Shown here piece after piece: positions 46,816-60,859 of a stretch of 64,000 nucleotides of DNA. How positions within the stretch are numbered: the stretch's first letter is position 1; the number at the start of each line of letters is the position of its first letter. The DNA is taken from the NCBI RefSeq assembly GCF_004664715.2, contig NC_051068.1:52369453-52433452 (forward strand), given 5' to 3'. Both the position numbers and the translations under genes were made by a program. The notes under the pieces are model-generated. The model ran no database searches. It had not been told where the DNA came from and worked only from the letters and a program-made list of their open reading frames with translations. The stretch is from Peromyscus leucopus (taxonomy: Eukaryota > Chordata > Mammalia > Rodentia > Cricetidae).

Positions 46816-48120
46816 GAAGTTGGTACCTGAGAGAAGGGTATTGCTTTGACAAGTCTGACCATGTTGCTTATTGGAAGAATGGGACTAGAAAAGAGGGCCT
46901 TAATAAGCCATCCTAATAGGGACATGAAAGACAGTGGTGCTGAGATCTATGTATCTTATAACAGTCAGACTCATAGAGGAAGAATATTAGTAATTGGTGT
47001 AGACACTGTTCTCATGATATTTTGGAGAAGGATGTGGCTACTTTATCTCCTCATCTAAATAATCTGCCTGAGGCTAAATTGAAAAGTTTTGAATCCATGG
47101 CATTGGCCAGGGAGATTTTTAAGACAGCATAGTAGTAACCATGCCATGTGGCTATTATGCAGATTATCAGGTTATTATCACTTTTATGCAGATCCATAAT
47201 GAAAAAGAGAAAGCCAGACAAAGAGAAATACAAAATGTACAGTTTGAAGAAAAATGGAGTATTAGTCTAGTGCTTCAGGAGATTAAAAAAAAAAAAAACT
47301 TTAAAGAAAAACCTGTATAGGGAGTATGACCTTAAGGCAAGATTCCACCCACCTAAACTTCCAAATTGAGAAAGGAATTAAAGAAAAACTAAAGCAGTGA
47401 AGGAAACCATTAATCACAGAAAGCTGATGTAAATGTAATTGTAGGAGGGAGCAAGTTCTAGCCCCATCAAGCAGCAGAAGTTGTCAGATTACATCAAGTG
47501 GCTCTGGCTTTAGAGTCAAGGACACAAGAAAGGCACAGTGGAATCTCCCTCCATGGCTAAGTAGAGATGCTGTGGCTGTGCATCGAGGCCCGGCGAAGCC
47601 ACTGCTTAAAGCTGTGATAATGCAGCCTGGATTGTGTTGGAGACTTGAGATATTGGAGATAAAAGAATCATGGATTATCTGTCAAAGATAGTTACAGATC
47701 TGGTGTGGAAAAAGCCCAAAAGATAAAAGTATGTTGCAATCAACAACCTGAAAGGAGTTGGAGACCTGAAGAGCCCCTTTGACATCAGATATAGAGATGC
47801 TGAGTTTGGAATTCGCCCTGCTGGGTTTCAGACTTGATTTTGTTTATTATTCCTTCATTATGCTCTTTTTCCTCTCTTTTGGAAGGGTAATATATATTCT
47901 TTGCCATTTTGTTTTGAAAGTATGTGATCTGTTTTTTGTTTGTTTGTTTGTTTTTATAAGGGTCTATAGTTAAGAGACTGCCTTGAGTCTCAGAAGAAAC
48001 TTTAAGCTTTAGACTTTGAAGTAGTCTTAAGACTGAAAGACTATGTGGACTTTTAAAATGGGATTGAATGGATTTTTGCATTATGGTATGACTACAGGCC
48101 TATGGATTCAGGGAGTAGAA
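46816..48120 (+). mobile_element. MaLR internal region, non-coding
   Basis: Directly after the 5' LTR comes 'agttggtacctgagagaagg', matching the ERVL/MaLR primer-binding region (TTGGTACC...), then 'gggtattgctttgacaag'. The 1.3 kb interior has only short frames and no gag or pol motif, as in ORR1/MT elements, which depend on other elements for enzymes. It contains an A-run (47286-47299) and a (GTTT)n tract (about 47932-47958). It ends at a purine-rich 'cagggagtagaa' before the 3' LTR. Confidence 0.82.
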
Positions 48121-48480
48121 TGTGATAGTTTGAAAAAGAATGGCCCTAATGGGCTCATACATTTAAATGCCATAAAGGAGGGGCACTATTTCAAACTATT
48201 GGAAGGATTGGGAGGTGTGGCCTTGTTGGAGGTAGCATGTTACTAGGAGTTGGTTTTGATGTTTCAAAAACCCCATGTCAAGCCCAGTGACTCTCTGTCT
48301 CCTTGCAGGTCTAGATACAGTTCTCAGCTACTGTTCCAGTACCATGCTTGCCCCTGTGCTTTCTGTCATGAGGATATTGATCCTCTGAAATGTAAGGAAA
48401 CCCCCAATTAAATACTTTCTTACATATGAGTTATCATGGTTTCAATGTCTCTTCACAGTAATAGAATGGTGACTGAGACA
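48121..48480 (+). mobile_element. 3' LTR of the MaLR element
   Basis: Begins TGTGATAGTTTGAAAAAG and ends GGTGACTGAGACA. Landmarks: 'ggaggtgtggccttgttgga', 'ccagtaccatgcttgcccct', 'cccccaattaaatactttct' and 'cttcacagtaatagaatggt'. It differs from the 5' LTR at many sites, so the insertion is old. No clear 5-bp duplication was seen at the outer ends. Confidence 0.87.
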
Positions 48481-50334
48481 GCAGAAGATGGGAAACAAAT
48501 TAAGAATTCTAGATTCTTAGCAAAATGAAATGAGAACAACAGAACTATCAGAAATACCTTGGCTGAGATTCAGTTTATTCTATATCTTTCTCTTTTCTGA
48601 AAATGATCAGGACTTCCCTAACTAGGTAGATGCCAGTCTTTATCAAACTAAATTTCTTGAGAGAAGTGTCTGAGTGCTCTCCTTCCACCTCTCCAAGAAA
48701 TAAGAAACCCAAAGTCAATGAGGTCCCTCTGGTCAGCCTCCCATGTGCCAATTTGCATTGTGCCCACATTGGGGAAGTTGCTGAACTTTCCCTTCCTTCC
48801 CACGGGAAGCGTTGCACATGAATTTGTGCTGGATTACTGGTTCAAAAGGATCAGATTCACAGAGCCATACTCTCTCTAATTTCTCTGCAAATTCAGCAGA
48901 TACCAACATTCCTTTCAAAGTCTCTTTTTACAAAAAAAAAGCAAATCATCTGTGTGCATAAAAGATTAAGTTTTTTTTTAACTTTCTCTAAAAACTAATA
49001 ATAATCTAGATTATACAGGAAGGACTTTCTTCTTCCTATATAAATAAATAATTTATATTTTGTTATTTTGCGCTTTTATTTTGTATTTCTAATTCATTTT
49101 CACTTTTTTCTCTAATTTATTATTAAGACTGGATTAAAATTTATGGTTCTGGTTTCTAATTTACTTTGGCTTTTTTTGGAAGACCTTCATGTAAAATTTA
49201 TAACTCATGGCATTTTGTGAAAGACAAGTATGTAAATCAAGTATAGTTTTTTTATCCAGATATAAAGTAACATGTTTATTGTCAAACAAAAGAGAAAATA
49301 AAAATAAATTTTATTATATTTTCATGGTCCCTCAACTTTTGACATAGGAAAGTATGAACACAGAATTGTGTTCACAAAATGTAACACTTTTAATATTAGT
49401 AAAGCATTCTAGAAATGCGGGGATATTTTCTTCATTCACAAATAACAGCTTTGCCATTTGTTGACATTTAGCATATCCCAGTAAGATTTTTAGAGGAAAA
49501 ATATTCACACTATCTTCAAAAGCACCATTTATTTGAAACACAGTCTCTCTAAAGCTTAATTCTCATTTTATATTCCTACTACTATCTCTAGCTCATGAAG
49601 GGACATCTCAGGTCTATAGTCTCCTAAAGTGAGTAGCTTAGCTGATTATAGCTTATATTTTGGAAACATTGATATCGTTGAAAGCAAGAATGAAAGTCTG
49701 AGCTTTTACATTTATAACCTATTTTTCTATATCACACTTTCATGACCTAAATAACAACAATCAGTTCAATATCTTCATTACTAGTCTACATCCAAAACCA
49801 TCCACAGTGCACTATGCCCTCAAAAAAAACCTTCATCTTATAAATTCAGTTTTGTACTTCATTCAAAAGAAAAGGAAATATGCTTATGGTGGTATTATAA
49901 ATATAAACAATAAACACACTGGTAACATAATAACACAATAACTGAGACTCAAAGTTTTGCTACGTGTCAGTCACTGGTCATCATTTTTTACAGATAAAAC
50001 TCATTAACCCAAAAATTTGATATCGTAAATCTTTACATAATTTTGTTTTGAAAATTTTATTCTTTGAGAAATATTTCAGAGCTCACACTTGAGGTCTGGT
50101 ATTTTTTCCACAATCTTTTTAAATAAAGCAAAGTCTGAAATAGAAACGTCAGACATCTCTGCAATTCTAAACATGAATCACTTTCAACAGCTTTTATAAA
50201 ATGTAAAGACAAATGATAATGGGTATTTTTTGTAAGAATTTGGAGAAAGGAAACTCCTGTACTCCACTTAAAGACAGTTATATTGTCCTTTTATTGTTTA
50301 AATAAAACTAACATGTAATCCACTTATCACAGTA
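48481..50334. other. Unassigned interval
   Basis: Overlapping frames on both strands at 48575-48918 show no known domain. Otherwise AT-rich without recognised repeats. Confidence 0.45.
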
Positions 50335-50885
50335 TTGCTAATATATGCAAAAACATAGCATCACTGGTTGAAAAGATATCTATATTCCTGTGTTTATTTC
50401 AACATTAAACAAGACATAGAATTAGGCTTAGTGTTCATTAACTGATGAATGGATAAAGGAACAATGATAGAAGTACACATCTTGATATTTAGCCATTGAT
50501 GGGGAAAAAAAAAATCCAGTCACTTACAGTAATGTGAGCAAATATACAAGATACTGTAATGAGTGAAATGTCACACACCCAAAAAACAGATAGCATAGGA
50601 TCTCACTCATATACTGGATCTACAGAAGTTATATAGGAAAAGATAAGTGGATAGTAATTACTCCAGGCTAGGGATGGGAAGATGAATGTTGAGAGATACT
50701 AATTAGACTATAACATTTTTCACTTACATAGGAAGAGTAACATCAAGAAACCTATTGGAAAACATGACAACTAGGATTAAGGTTAATTAATTGATTAAGA
50801 TTAATTGAAAGTATATATTATATTCTTGAAGAATGATGAGAATAGGGGAATATAGGTAAAATATTCTCTTCACAAAAAAAGGACA
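50335..50885 (+). mobile_element. Ancient mammalian L1 3' end
   Basis: L1 order is kept: 'tgatgaatggataaaggaac', 'gtaatgagtgaaatgtcaca', 'catactggatctacagaagt', 'ggatagtaattactccaggc', 'aatattctcttcacaaaaaa'. It is heavily diverged and older than the rodent-specific L1s. Confidence 0.7.
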
Positions 50886-51004
50886 CCTGTGTGAATTAAT
50901 TTTCACATTTATCTACTGGACTTGGTCATTCCATGTAATGTAATAAAAGTCATACAATGTTATTTATCATTTGAAATCTTTAATTTGTATATGTTCTTAA
51001 GGTG

Positions 51005-51285
51005 GTACACATATGTTAGAGGTGTATTCATGGGTGTACATGTAAACTTGGAAGCCAAAGTCAATCTTAGGAGCATTCACCTGTGTTTTGAGATTGGCCT
51101 GGAGATGAGTGGTTTATATAGGATGGCTTGCCAGAGATCCCAGAAGATCAATTGTTTTGGTCTTATATATGCTGGAATTACAAGTGTGTCCACTACTCCT
51201 GGATTTTGTTTAAGAGATAAAACTCAAATCTTCATACTTGCATGTCAAAGACTGTGCTAACTAAGCTATCTCCACTATTCCATAT
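51005..51285 (-). mobile_element. B4-type SINE, antisense, diverged
   Basis: 'acttggaagccaaagtcaat', 'tatgctggaattacaagtgt' and 'tgtgctaactaagctatctc' follow the reverse B4/RSINE1 pattern also seen at 60860-61155. The 112-codon frame across it is incidental. Confidence 0.55.
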
Positions 51286-51289
51286 TAAC

Positions 51290-51445
51290 TATTTTATTTT
51301 ATTGAGACAGGGTCTCACTGTGTTGCTCTGTCTGCCCTGCAATTCACTGTGTAGACAGGTAGGCCTCAAACTCACAGACACCCGTGTCTATTCCTCCTGA
51401 GTGCTGGCATTAAGACAGGCACCCTTATACTTGGCTAACTTTTAA
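51290..51445 (-). mobile_element. B1 SINE, antisense, diverged
   Basis: 'attgagacagggtctcactg', 'gtaggcctcaaactcacaga' and 'cctgagtgctggcattaaga' are reverse B1 landmarks. Lies directly after a B4-type SINE of the same orientation. Confidence 0.8.
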
Positions 51446-53439
51446 TTTTTTTTTTAGAAAGATGTTAGATTCTATGGCTGTATCAGATTTGCCTAATCCA
51501 CCAGACACTCCCTTATCCTCTCTCCAAGCAGGTGCTGGCTTTCCTGAGCTGTTACTTGCACCAAAATATTTATTTCAGATAGGTAACTATATCCTTGTGA
51601 TACTCAATCTAGCATGGACAATGATTTTCCAGCTACTGAAATTTGACAGAAATGTCTGTTGCTTCATTGACTTATTTGTTAGTTTTGTAGTCTCTATTTT
51701 TTTCACACTTAATACTAAACTCATGGGATCCTTAATATACTCTTCCCAGAGAAACCAGAGAAAGGTGATTTGTTTAGCAAACATCATATAATGGTGGGAT
51801 ATATGCACTTTTGTAATATAAGAATGACAATCTAATTTACAGTGTCAGTCTGTTAAGAACTGATTTTGTTGTTTAACTAACCCACCAAACTAACTGCAAT
51901 AGATGCTGCAGTGTTGTGAACATAGCAGCCAATTTCTGGACATACAGTGAGCCTTTCAAGCTCCCTACCCCTTTGTCAGTGACAGAACTTAAAGGCAAAC
52001 TATGCTTATCTATTAAGTTATGAGGAAAGCTTCATTAAGTTAAATTAATTTTATCTTAAACATAACCAAATAATGGACTTGACAACAGCTGTGTCAGATT
52101 TTTTTTTTTTGTATAACAGTGATTTTATTCACCCAAGTTGTTAAAGACTCCACAAGGTCTAGCAAGAGTATAGTTTTAAAATTTACAGGAGTTTCCTGAT
52201 TTAGTTTCAGTCTCAAAAGCAAACAGAAGAAGTTTTCTTATTCCCAAAACTCATTTTAACTTTGGCACATCAAATAGAAAATTAGTATCACTTGTAAGTA
52301 AAAAGACAGAGTGAGGGGTTAAAAGTTCATTCAATTGTTCTTTGTGAAGTTCTTTATGGAAAGGATTAAATATAAGGCTGTCTGTAAATGGAATGACTGG
52401 GTAAAAGGTTGAAAATGCATTTAACATTGGAATGTAAGAACTCCATCTGCCATCAACTTAGAGTTTGTATCAGATGTTGCTTCTCTGAGATTTTGTCTGA
52501 AATTTTTCTGTTTTTAAACACATGCTTTAAAGAAGATTATTATTCTAATAAATATTTTGATTTTAGATAGATGTTTACCCACTGACTATCTGATTCAGAA
52601 AGAGACCTCTTAGGGTGAAAAAAAGTGATCACAAATAATATTGGAATTCAGCCTCTTGGATCTCTAATACCTATCTTAGCCTTCTCCTGTCTTGAACAGA
52701 GAGAGGCCTTGCATTAACTAGGCTTTGTTTAGTAACCAATGCCACCAAAGCAAAAGTTCTGCTATGGCCAAGCTAGACAGGAAAGGTTGGTATAGATAAA
52801 GACATGAAACACTTTTGAAATTGAACTAGAAACTTGAATTTGTTTAAAATAATTAGAATTAGTTAGGAAAATTGGGATTAGTTATTTATTATTAGTCTCA
52901 GCTTTGCTATTATTTACTCTGTGAGCTTATGTAACCTAGCTCTCTCTTAAGACTTAGTTTTGCTGGCAAGTAAAATACTGAAATTTCTTTCATGTATGAA
53001 ATTCTAGCAGCTATAAAGCAATGAGGTAAGAATAAATGATCTTTCTGGCAACACAATACACTGAAGAATCTCAGTTCATTCGCCAAATAAAAGCTGATGG
53101 TGCCATCTATTCCTTAGCCATCATATTCCAGAAAATCTACCGACAGATGTTTTCCATTAGTTAATACAAACCCACAGTGACCTTCACTTTCAGTGAAAAA
53201 GTCCAATGGACAATCTATTCTCATACAACTACAACCATTATAACTAACAAGAGTCTCTGAATGTTTAAAGAAAAGCAGTATCATGTAAGAAAAAATTCAA
53301 TAAAACAGTTCATGACACTGACCCAAACCTCTCTGAAAGCATAAAGTACATGCTACTTTTAAAACAGAAACATAAAGATATTTTAAAGTTCTAATTTAAT
53401 AATCTTAAAGATATTATATATCATTTTCTATTCAGATCC
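51446..53439. other. Unassigned interval, possible MIR
   Basis: About 52895-53020 ('ctcagctttgctattattta', 'gagcttatgtaacctagctc') resembles a decayed MIR. The 109-codon frame at 51462-51791 has no recognised family; its C-terminal part is hydrophobic, as AT-rich frames often are. Confidence 0.4.
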
Positions 53440-53555
53440 AGATGTCATATTTCATATCTATAGTCCTAGTACTTAAGAAACAGAGTCATGAACAGGAGTT
53501 TGACCTAGCATGGGATACATAACCTGTCTAAAAGAAAAAACAAACCACAAACCCA
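53440..53555 (+). mobile_element. B1-like SINE, diverged
   Basis: 'tcctagtacttaagaaacag', 'gaacaggagtttgacctagc', 'atgggatacataacctgtct' and an A-rich tail preserve the B1 order with many changes. Confidence 0.5.
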
Positions 53556-56500
53556 AAGTCTATTCATAAAGGTATAAACATTTCAAAAAGAATGTCTTAC
53601 AAATGGAAAATAGAATTATTTTTCCTCCCCTATATTTCTATTCACACCATATAATTTAATTTTTTTACCTAGTATGTAGTGTTTAATAAATGCATTTTTC
53701 CCTACAAATACAAATGTGATAGCAATCTTCAATTGCTTTAGTCTTTCAGATATTGCAATCCATGTCCTGTCTACAATCACATTCATGGGACATTGGTGAT
53801 TAAGGATTAATGACCTAAAATCCTCAAAAGAACTGGGACTTTCTGGACTGGAAGATTGACTTGACTTTCAGTCACTGATAAAACCAATATACCAACCTCT
53901 GTTGGTGTCTACCACTTTGAAACTTTAAGAGAACTGACCTGCATATGGAATCTCCCATCCCCAAAGTCCCCTTTTTCCAACTATCACAACCTCAAATCAC
54001 ACCCTATTGGTGTGAATATAGTCTTCCCTCACATGAAAGACTGATGTCCTTCAGTTTTTCTTTAATTTCCATGTCACCTGGATCAATTCTGAACTAACAT
54101 GAAGCAGACTGTAAACTGCAATGACACTGTAAAATTACTATGAGCATCATTTACATTTTATATCTTGTTTCTACTACATAGCATAGGTCTGGCATTAAAT
54201 AAATACATCATAACAGGGTAACTGCATGCTGTACACAGTGGACTGAGCATATAGCTTTATATACTACAAAAGAGAGAAATGTTTTGTGCACATATTGTCA
54301 GCTCATGAAAACATTTTACTATAACAGTTGTTCCGAAGTGAATGTTTACAGAATATTGTAAGAAGCTTTTTGTTCAAGTTTATGAGCAAAATGTCATTTA
54401 TTATTCATGTGAGATATATAAATGTTGGACTAAAGTTCTGTGATTGGAAATTATACTTGTCCTGTCTTTTGCATGTTAGATTGTAGCAATGTTATAATAT
54501 AAAGTAATGACATCCTTCCCCCTCCCCTTTCTATGCTTGTATGTTCCTTTTGTTTCTAGAAAAAAATTAAAAATTTGCTTATATAAATCAATTTTAATTA
54601 AATCCATAGTACTTTGTCATATAATAAATTAAATTACTGGCTTATTTTTTTTCATAAGAGTTTTACATACTCAAATTATCTTGTCAGGAATCATATAATA
54701 TTTTTTCATGAGATTTTTGTGTACTCAAATAATCCTATCTGTAATTTTTTAACCCTTACATAGTTTTGAGATAATAGATGTGATTTCACACGGTAGGAAG
54801 ATTATTAGGACCATTTTAATTGGTTAATATAAAACTTAGTGAAGCATAAAGAAATAAAAAAGAGAATATCTGCTTGGCTATTTTAAATTTACATAGTTTA
54901 CAAGTTAATCCTATTTCCTTTGTGACTAACTTTATTTACATACCATGGAGTAAACTATTTTAGTTTACATATAATACATATGTTTTAATGAAGGGATGAT
55001 GTACATAGTAAGTCATATATTCTTTACTGGGAAATGATCTTTGTTGCATGGCTTTATATAAAAGATTAGTGTCGGCAGGATTAGGACAGTTCCACTTTCT
55101 GAGTATCAGTAGATAACCAGTACCCATGAATGTTTACAAGACCATGTCTTCCTTGACTTTTTATATTCCAAAGAAATGAAAGTAGAATATAGCTATTCAA
55201 GTTCCTGACCCATTACTATAGAAAGACCTCAGTTTTTCCCAGCTTTTAGCAGTTTTGCTTCACAGCTTGCCAAATGCCCTTTTGCTTGGAATGTCCCAAC
55301 TTTTCTTGCCCAGAAGGTAATCAAAAGCTTTTTATCAGGAGAATGTCAAGACAGTCATACCTGCTTGTCTTTCTCAGATACATGACATTCCTTGCACTTA
55401 TCAACAGTAGTTTCTTTGTTGCTGAACTCCCTAAGAAACAGAAATAACAGAGAATATGTTCAATGAGCTAGGTCTAAGCTATTTCCAAATAGTAATATGG
55501 ACACATCCATCCACATATGGCCTTGTTTGGGCAGCTATAGAAATCATGGTCAATATTACTCACACTGCAGAGGCAAAGTCATCAAAAAGATTTAATTATC
55601 TCTCTCATACATATCGTATTGCCAAGAATTTAAAGTCCATTTATTTGTAAAATAATGGAACTTTAAACAAAAGGTATTTGAATAGCTATCTCTTATGAAT
55701 ATTCTAATAAGAAATTATGCTAATAGAAATTGTTAGAGCTAAAAATGGTTGAGGATTAATGAATTATAATATGCCAAGAGCAACATGAGGCAGAAATAGA
55801 TGATTCTTGTCTTTAATGCTTGACTCTTTTATTGATATAGTCTAAATGAGAAAGCAAGAGATCAACCTTCTGCAGTTTAGACTGTTATTTTAAGAACAAA
55901 TTAGAGATATTTTAATATGTGTATAAAAGTTATTGTTGATTATCTTTAACAAGCACTACATGATATATGGAGCTATTCTCTAGAAAATAATGATTGGATT
56001 AGAAGTCATTGTATTACAGAAGAAGAGGAGGCTTGCTCTACCAGTCATCAGTGTTTTGTCTGCATCAAAAATAGGATGTAGGGTATTCTTGCAAAACAGA
56101 TAAATATACAAAGGATGAATAAAAGAGTTTATAAAAATAGACATATACACAGATATTGATAAACTATTAATGACAGAGACAATGGTTATTTTAAAAGACA
56201 ATGACAAAAATGGTATTTTCAAAAGATAATATTAGCTAATTTTTACATTTTTTTCTTTATGTATAAAAGTGATAATAAATAAAATTAACCATGTCTTGTG
56301 TACATGTACAAAATTAATTTTGGGTTCACACTTCTAAACATAATAACAAAATTACATTTCTGGAAAATAATATTAAATAATTTTTATAAATTTACATATC
56401 ATAAGCTTTTCTTTCTGCATGAAAGCTCCAAAGAATTCACTGAATGCTGATTCTCTAAGGCACATGTCTATCTTGTGGGAATTCTGTATCGTGTTATGCA

Positions 56501-57021
56501 TTTACGGTTGGGCTTGCACTGCCATTTTTTTAACTTGTTACAGCAGATCATAGCTTGACAGACAAACACTCTAATAGTGGCCTGCACCCACATCTTGGGT
56601 GGCTATTTCTTAAAATACATCATAAAATGGCTTGTTAAGCATATAAAAGTGTTTTTCATCATCACCTGTTAGAGATATAAAATTTAAAAACCATAGTTAC
56701 ATGTTATTGTAGTGTACAGAATTACTAAAGTTAAAACTGACAAAACTAATATTTGATCTCATCATATATTTTGTGGTCTTAATATCCCCATATAAAATTT
56801 CTTATAACTGATATATGCAAATATAGAGGCCAATGATTCTATCCCTAAGTATTGAAAGTGCTGTGTGAGCATGTGTTCATCTGAATAAACAAGATTTTAT
56901 ATAATAATATTCAAACTCTGAGAATGATTTATCTACCCTTCAATTAAACTGCAAATAAATTATAAAATATTGAGAAAATATAATAAAGGAAAAACAAACA
57001 AAAAAACATGAACTGAGACAT
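53556..57021. other. Repeat-poor AT-rich interval, 3.5 kb
   Basis: No mobile element was recognised. The stretch 55060-55440 is less AT-rich than its surroundings and has no repeat signature. No gene evidence. Confidence 0.45.
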
Positions 57022-57037
57022 ACGTGTGTGTGTGTAT

Positions 57038-57088
<51 letters not shown>
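57022..57088. repeat. (TG)n microsatellite with TATG interruptions
   Basis: About 33 TG units, broken by TA steps near both ends. The His/Thr tract in the reverse frame at 56944-57162 is only its translation. Confidence 0.97.
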
Positions 57089-57089
<1 letters not shown>

Positions 57090-60000
57090 CAAGATGGCTA
57101 ATGGTCACATGGAAAATGCAGAAGAGGATCATTAGACAAATAATAAATGTGTGTATGTCCACACTTTGTTCTACAGAAGGGAAAGGAGGATGCCAGGTGT
57201 AGGTAATGGCAATGTACTTTATTCTGACCTTGATTGTAGATATGTGTATAGCTCTTTAGGCTGCATAGACCACATTTTACAATTTTCTGAATGCATTTTG
57301 CATTCTAAGCTTTCTCTTTTTTTCAAATAAAATTGAACCTTGACTTTTGTCTTTGATCAAAAGAGAGCAGAGAATGATATTTACTTTTCCAACTTAAATG
57401 AACAAAGAAAGACAAATAATGTGAAATCATAATTTTTAAGACACTGGACATTAGGCTGGTAAAGACAATGATCTACAAATACTGGATTCAAAATGAGATT
57501 AGCCTTACAACTGTCCCAGCTTGCTGAGTAAAGAGAGCCATCCCAAAAGGAGACTGTAAAATACATCTAAATTGAAAAGAAAAAATGAAAGTATGGAGAA
57601 TCCAAGACAACAAGAGATTATATCCCCAAAACAGGAGAAAAGAATCCAAAAACAGAGTAACAGAGCTTTGCAAAGATTCAAGTAGACTTGTAAGTGGGGA
57701 CTCCATGGACAACAGACACCTGCATTGTGCAGACATATAAATGAAAGCAAAACAGAACTAAAACAACACCAAATAAATAAACCTTATTTTTAAAATGCTG
57801 GTAAATCTGCCCCATGGAACCTTTATACTTTTCAGGTTTCTGTGGTTACACCAGGTAATATTCCTAATGAAAACTGAAATATGTACATACAAAAGTCATA
57901 CCCCTCAACATCCACAGTAGTTTTACTTGCAAAACAAATTTAACTACAGTAGTATTTCCATCAGCAAGTGAATGGCTGAAGAAACTATCTTTTTTAAAAA
58001 CATGAGAATGTAACTGTAAGTGTAATTTACAAAACAAGAAATTGTTAGCTTATGTTACATCCATGCTCTCAAATAATTATGCTTTGTAAAAACAATAGGC
58101 AAAGGAAAGAATATCACAGATCACCACATATGCTATTTCAGAAACGGCCAGCATGCACAGTACAGAAAATTAGCAATCATCTACCTGGAGAGGAGGAAGG
58201 AAAAAGCATTAAAAAGAAACCTGAAGGTATTTTTTTTGAGAGTGTATATACTGTCCTTTTTATACTGGCAGTATAAAATTATTATAGTATAATATTATAC
58301 ACATGCTAAAGACTACATTGTATAATTTGAACACATATAGATTATTATGTGCCAATTCATCAATTCAAAATGACTTTTTAACTGAGGTATATGAATATAA
58401 TACTTGCATCCACTCATTTTAAGTTTAATAAGTTTATTGGGGATCTTTCTGTATATTACCTAGTTACTGAGATTACGTGTTCAATTCCAGACATTAATGT
58501 TCCTATTTCAATTGTTCTTCAAACAACTGTTTGGTTTCATACCTTGATCACAACTACTGTTCAATCAAAACATTGCCTTCAGAGCCATGTGTGTGACTTA
58601 CACATTCTGATGGAAGATGCTGTGACCTCTTTCTCTGGTCTTAACTATCACTATTTATATTGACTGTGTAATCTAGCTCTCAATGGAACTTAATTATTCA
58701 CTCCAAGAGACAAGTTGGGAAGGGAATGAATATTACATTGGCTAGCCAAGACTCTACATTTCCTCACCTCTAGGTATTAAGTAATCATGTACAGAGTGCC
58801 CTAACCTCTCTGAGCTGTAGTAACCTAGTAGAAAAAAAAACAGGACAGCAGTTTCTCTCAGAAGTATTAAAGAAGCAGATGCTTTGGATGAAGTAGTTCC
58901 AGTCCAAATATATGCAACACTACATATATAACCTAAATTTAAAAATGATTTATAATAAGCCAAGACCATACAAGTCAAAAATCATGCTACTTAATCAAGT
59001 TGCAATTTGTAAACAACTACTTTAACAATAACATAATAAGCAGCATGATTATTGAAGATATATAAGAAACACTATTTTAAAAAAGCATTGAAAGACTACA
59101 ATTTCTGTTACTGCTTATTTTTGTCTTTTTTTAAAAAATGAGTTATGCAGGAAGGTATTCAGCTTTTTTAAAATATTGAGAAATTGTCATTGGCAATAAT
59201 TCTAACATTAACTATGATATTCAGAAATTATACATGTACTTGAACATGTTTAAAAAACTTATTCTATTAATGTCTGCGGAATATGCATTATTTGGACAAG
59301 AATGGACCTTTTAAATCATTATAATTTAATTGTCTTATCCTAAAGAACAGAAAGAAACTGAATCCCAGAGAGCTTAAAAGACAAATCAGTGGCATTCTGG
59401 TATATAGCACAATTTGATGTGTGTGCTGATCTAATCTCAGCTAATTCATAGAGTATAAAAATATTCTTTCCTGAGGAACTGTTCAGATAAAGACATTCTA
59501 TACTCACCATCCCTAAAAGGATTGTCTGATAGCAATGATGTGAATGAGCTTATTTTTATGGCTATGTTCACCCACTCAATGAAGACTCAGAATTGAAACT
59601 GAGAAATCTGATGGGACATTACAGTTATATCCTAAGGTATCTCTTCATTTTTCTCCTTGTAAACAATTAAGGACATCCTTTAGTTATTTTGCAAATGAGA
59701 GTGAAATGACCCATATTGGTTCTATGTAAGCAGATAATAATTTAAACTAACACCCTACTCTTGAATGTGATAATGTCCCATATGTTTCTGAGAGCCATTA
59801 GTAATTAGAACATTTTTATCCTGTCTCATTAGGGAAGTATTTTATAAAACACTAAATATGTTAATGCACAGAAAAATATTATGATAGAGAGTAAGCTTGA
59901 TTTTTCCAAGAATAGGAGTGTATTTATGATTCTGACTTGACTAGGATATGATTCTCAGTGGGATGAACAAAGGTAAAATAGTCATGTAAAACCATTAATT

Positions 60001-60164
60001 GCTCTGTTGACTTCAAGTAGAAAACTTGTGGCAGCTGAATTGTAGATCCTCATAAAATTATTCAGCCGAAAGTTCCACACAAATCCTATAAGTAATGAAA
60101 GAACATTTTAATGTTGCTTATTTCCCAATCATTCAGATATGTTATTACCCATAAAATATTAGAT
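57089..60164. other. Unassigned AT-rich interval, 3 kb
   Basis: A short piece near 57885-57985 ('cccctcaacatccacagtag', 'ccatcagcaagtgaatggct') hints at an ancient L1. Overlapping minus frames at 57381-57750 and others show no domains. No gene. Confidence 0.4.
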
Positions 60165-60475
60165 CAGTCTCGATGGGGAGATGTCTCAGGCAGTAAAGGG
60201 TTTGTAGCACAAAGAAGAGGAACCAAATTTGATGGTCAGCATCGACCTACATAAAAGCCAAGCACCTGTAATCCTAGCACTAGAGGCAGAAATAGAAAGA
60301 TGATTGAAGTTTTCTGGCCAGCGATTCTAAATAAAATTCAAACTTCAGGCTCAGTCAGAGACTCTAGCTTGAAAAATAAGGTGGAGAAGTGATTGGGAAA
60401 TAACAACAGACATTCAGTTTCCACATTCATGTAGACATATGTACACTTGAATCACATACACACAAAAGAAAAAAA
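60165..60475 (+). mobile_element. B4-type SINE (RSINE1-like)
   Basis: An ID/tRNA-like head ('gatggggagatgtctcaggc') is joined to a B1-like middle ('cctgtaatcctagcactaga') and tail ('ataaggtggagaagtgattg', 'ttccacattcatgtagacat'). This chimeric order defines B4-type elements. Confidence 0.8.
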
Positions 60476-60859
60476 CTATTAAGTAATATAGCAGATGTGT
60501 ATTTTTAAATGTTTTGTGTGAAAACATAAATGTCTCAGAAATCTCACTATGTGCCTACAATGCAGATATCTATTTTTTAATTCTCTTATTGTATCTTATT
60601 GTATCCTCTGAGAGAGGGAGAAGCAAAATATTATCCACCCAGGAGCATTCAAGATCACATCTGACCTTTAGGCCTGATGTCATCAACTTCCAGTGGATAA
60701 TGTAAACAGCGAAATAATGCACAACATCAATCATTGTGTATCAGCAGGCAAGCAAGTCTCGTGACTGTAATCGAAGTTTAAAGAATACATCATGGCAAAA
60801 TACAATCAAATGTAAGACAATTAACTTGCAATCTATATTGATGTGGGAAGGTAATGTGT

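Noticed and set aside
46816..48120. Possible gag-like coding in the MaLR interior
   Set aside because: Only frames under about 70 codons and no zinc knuckle or protease motif were seen.
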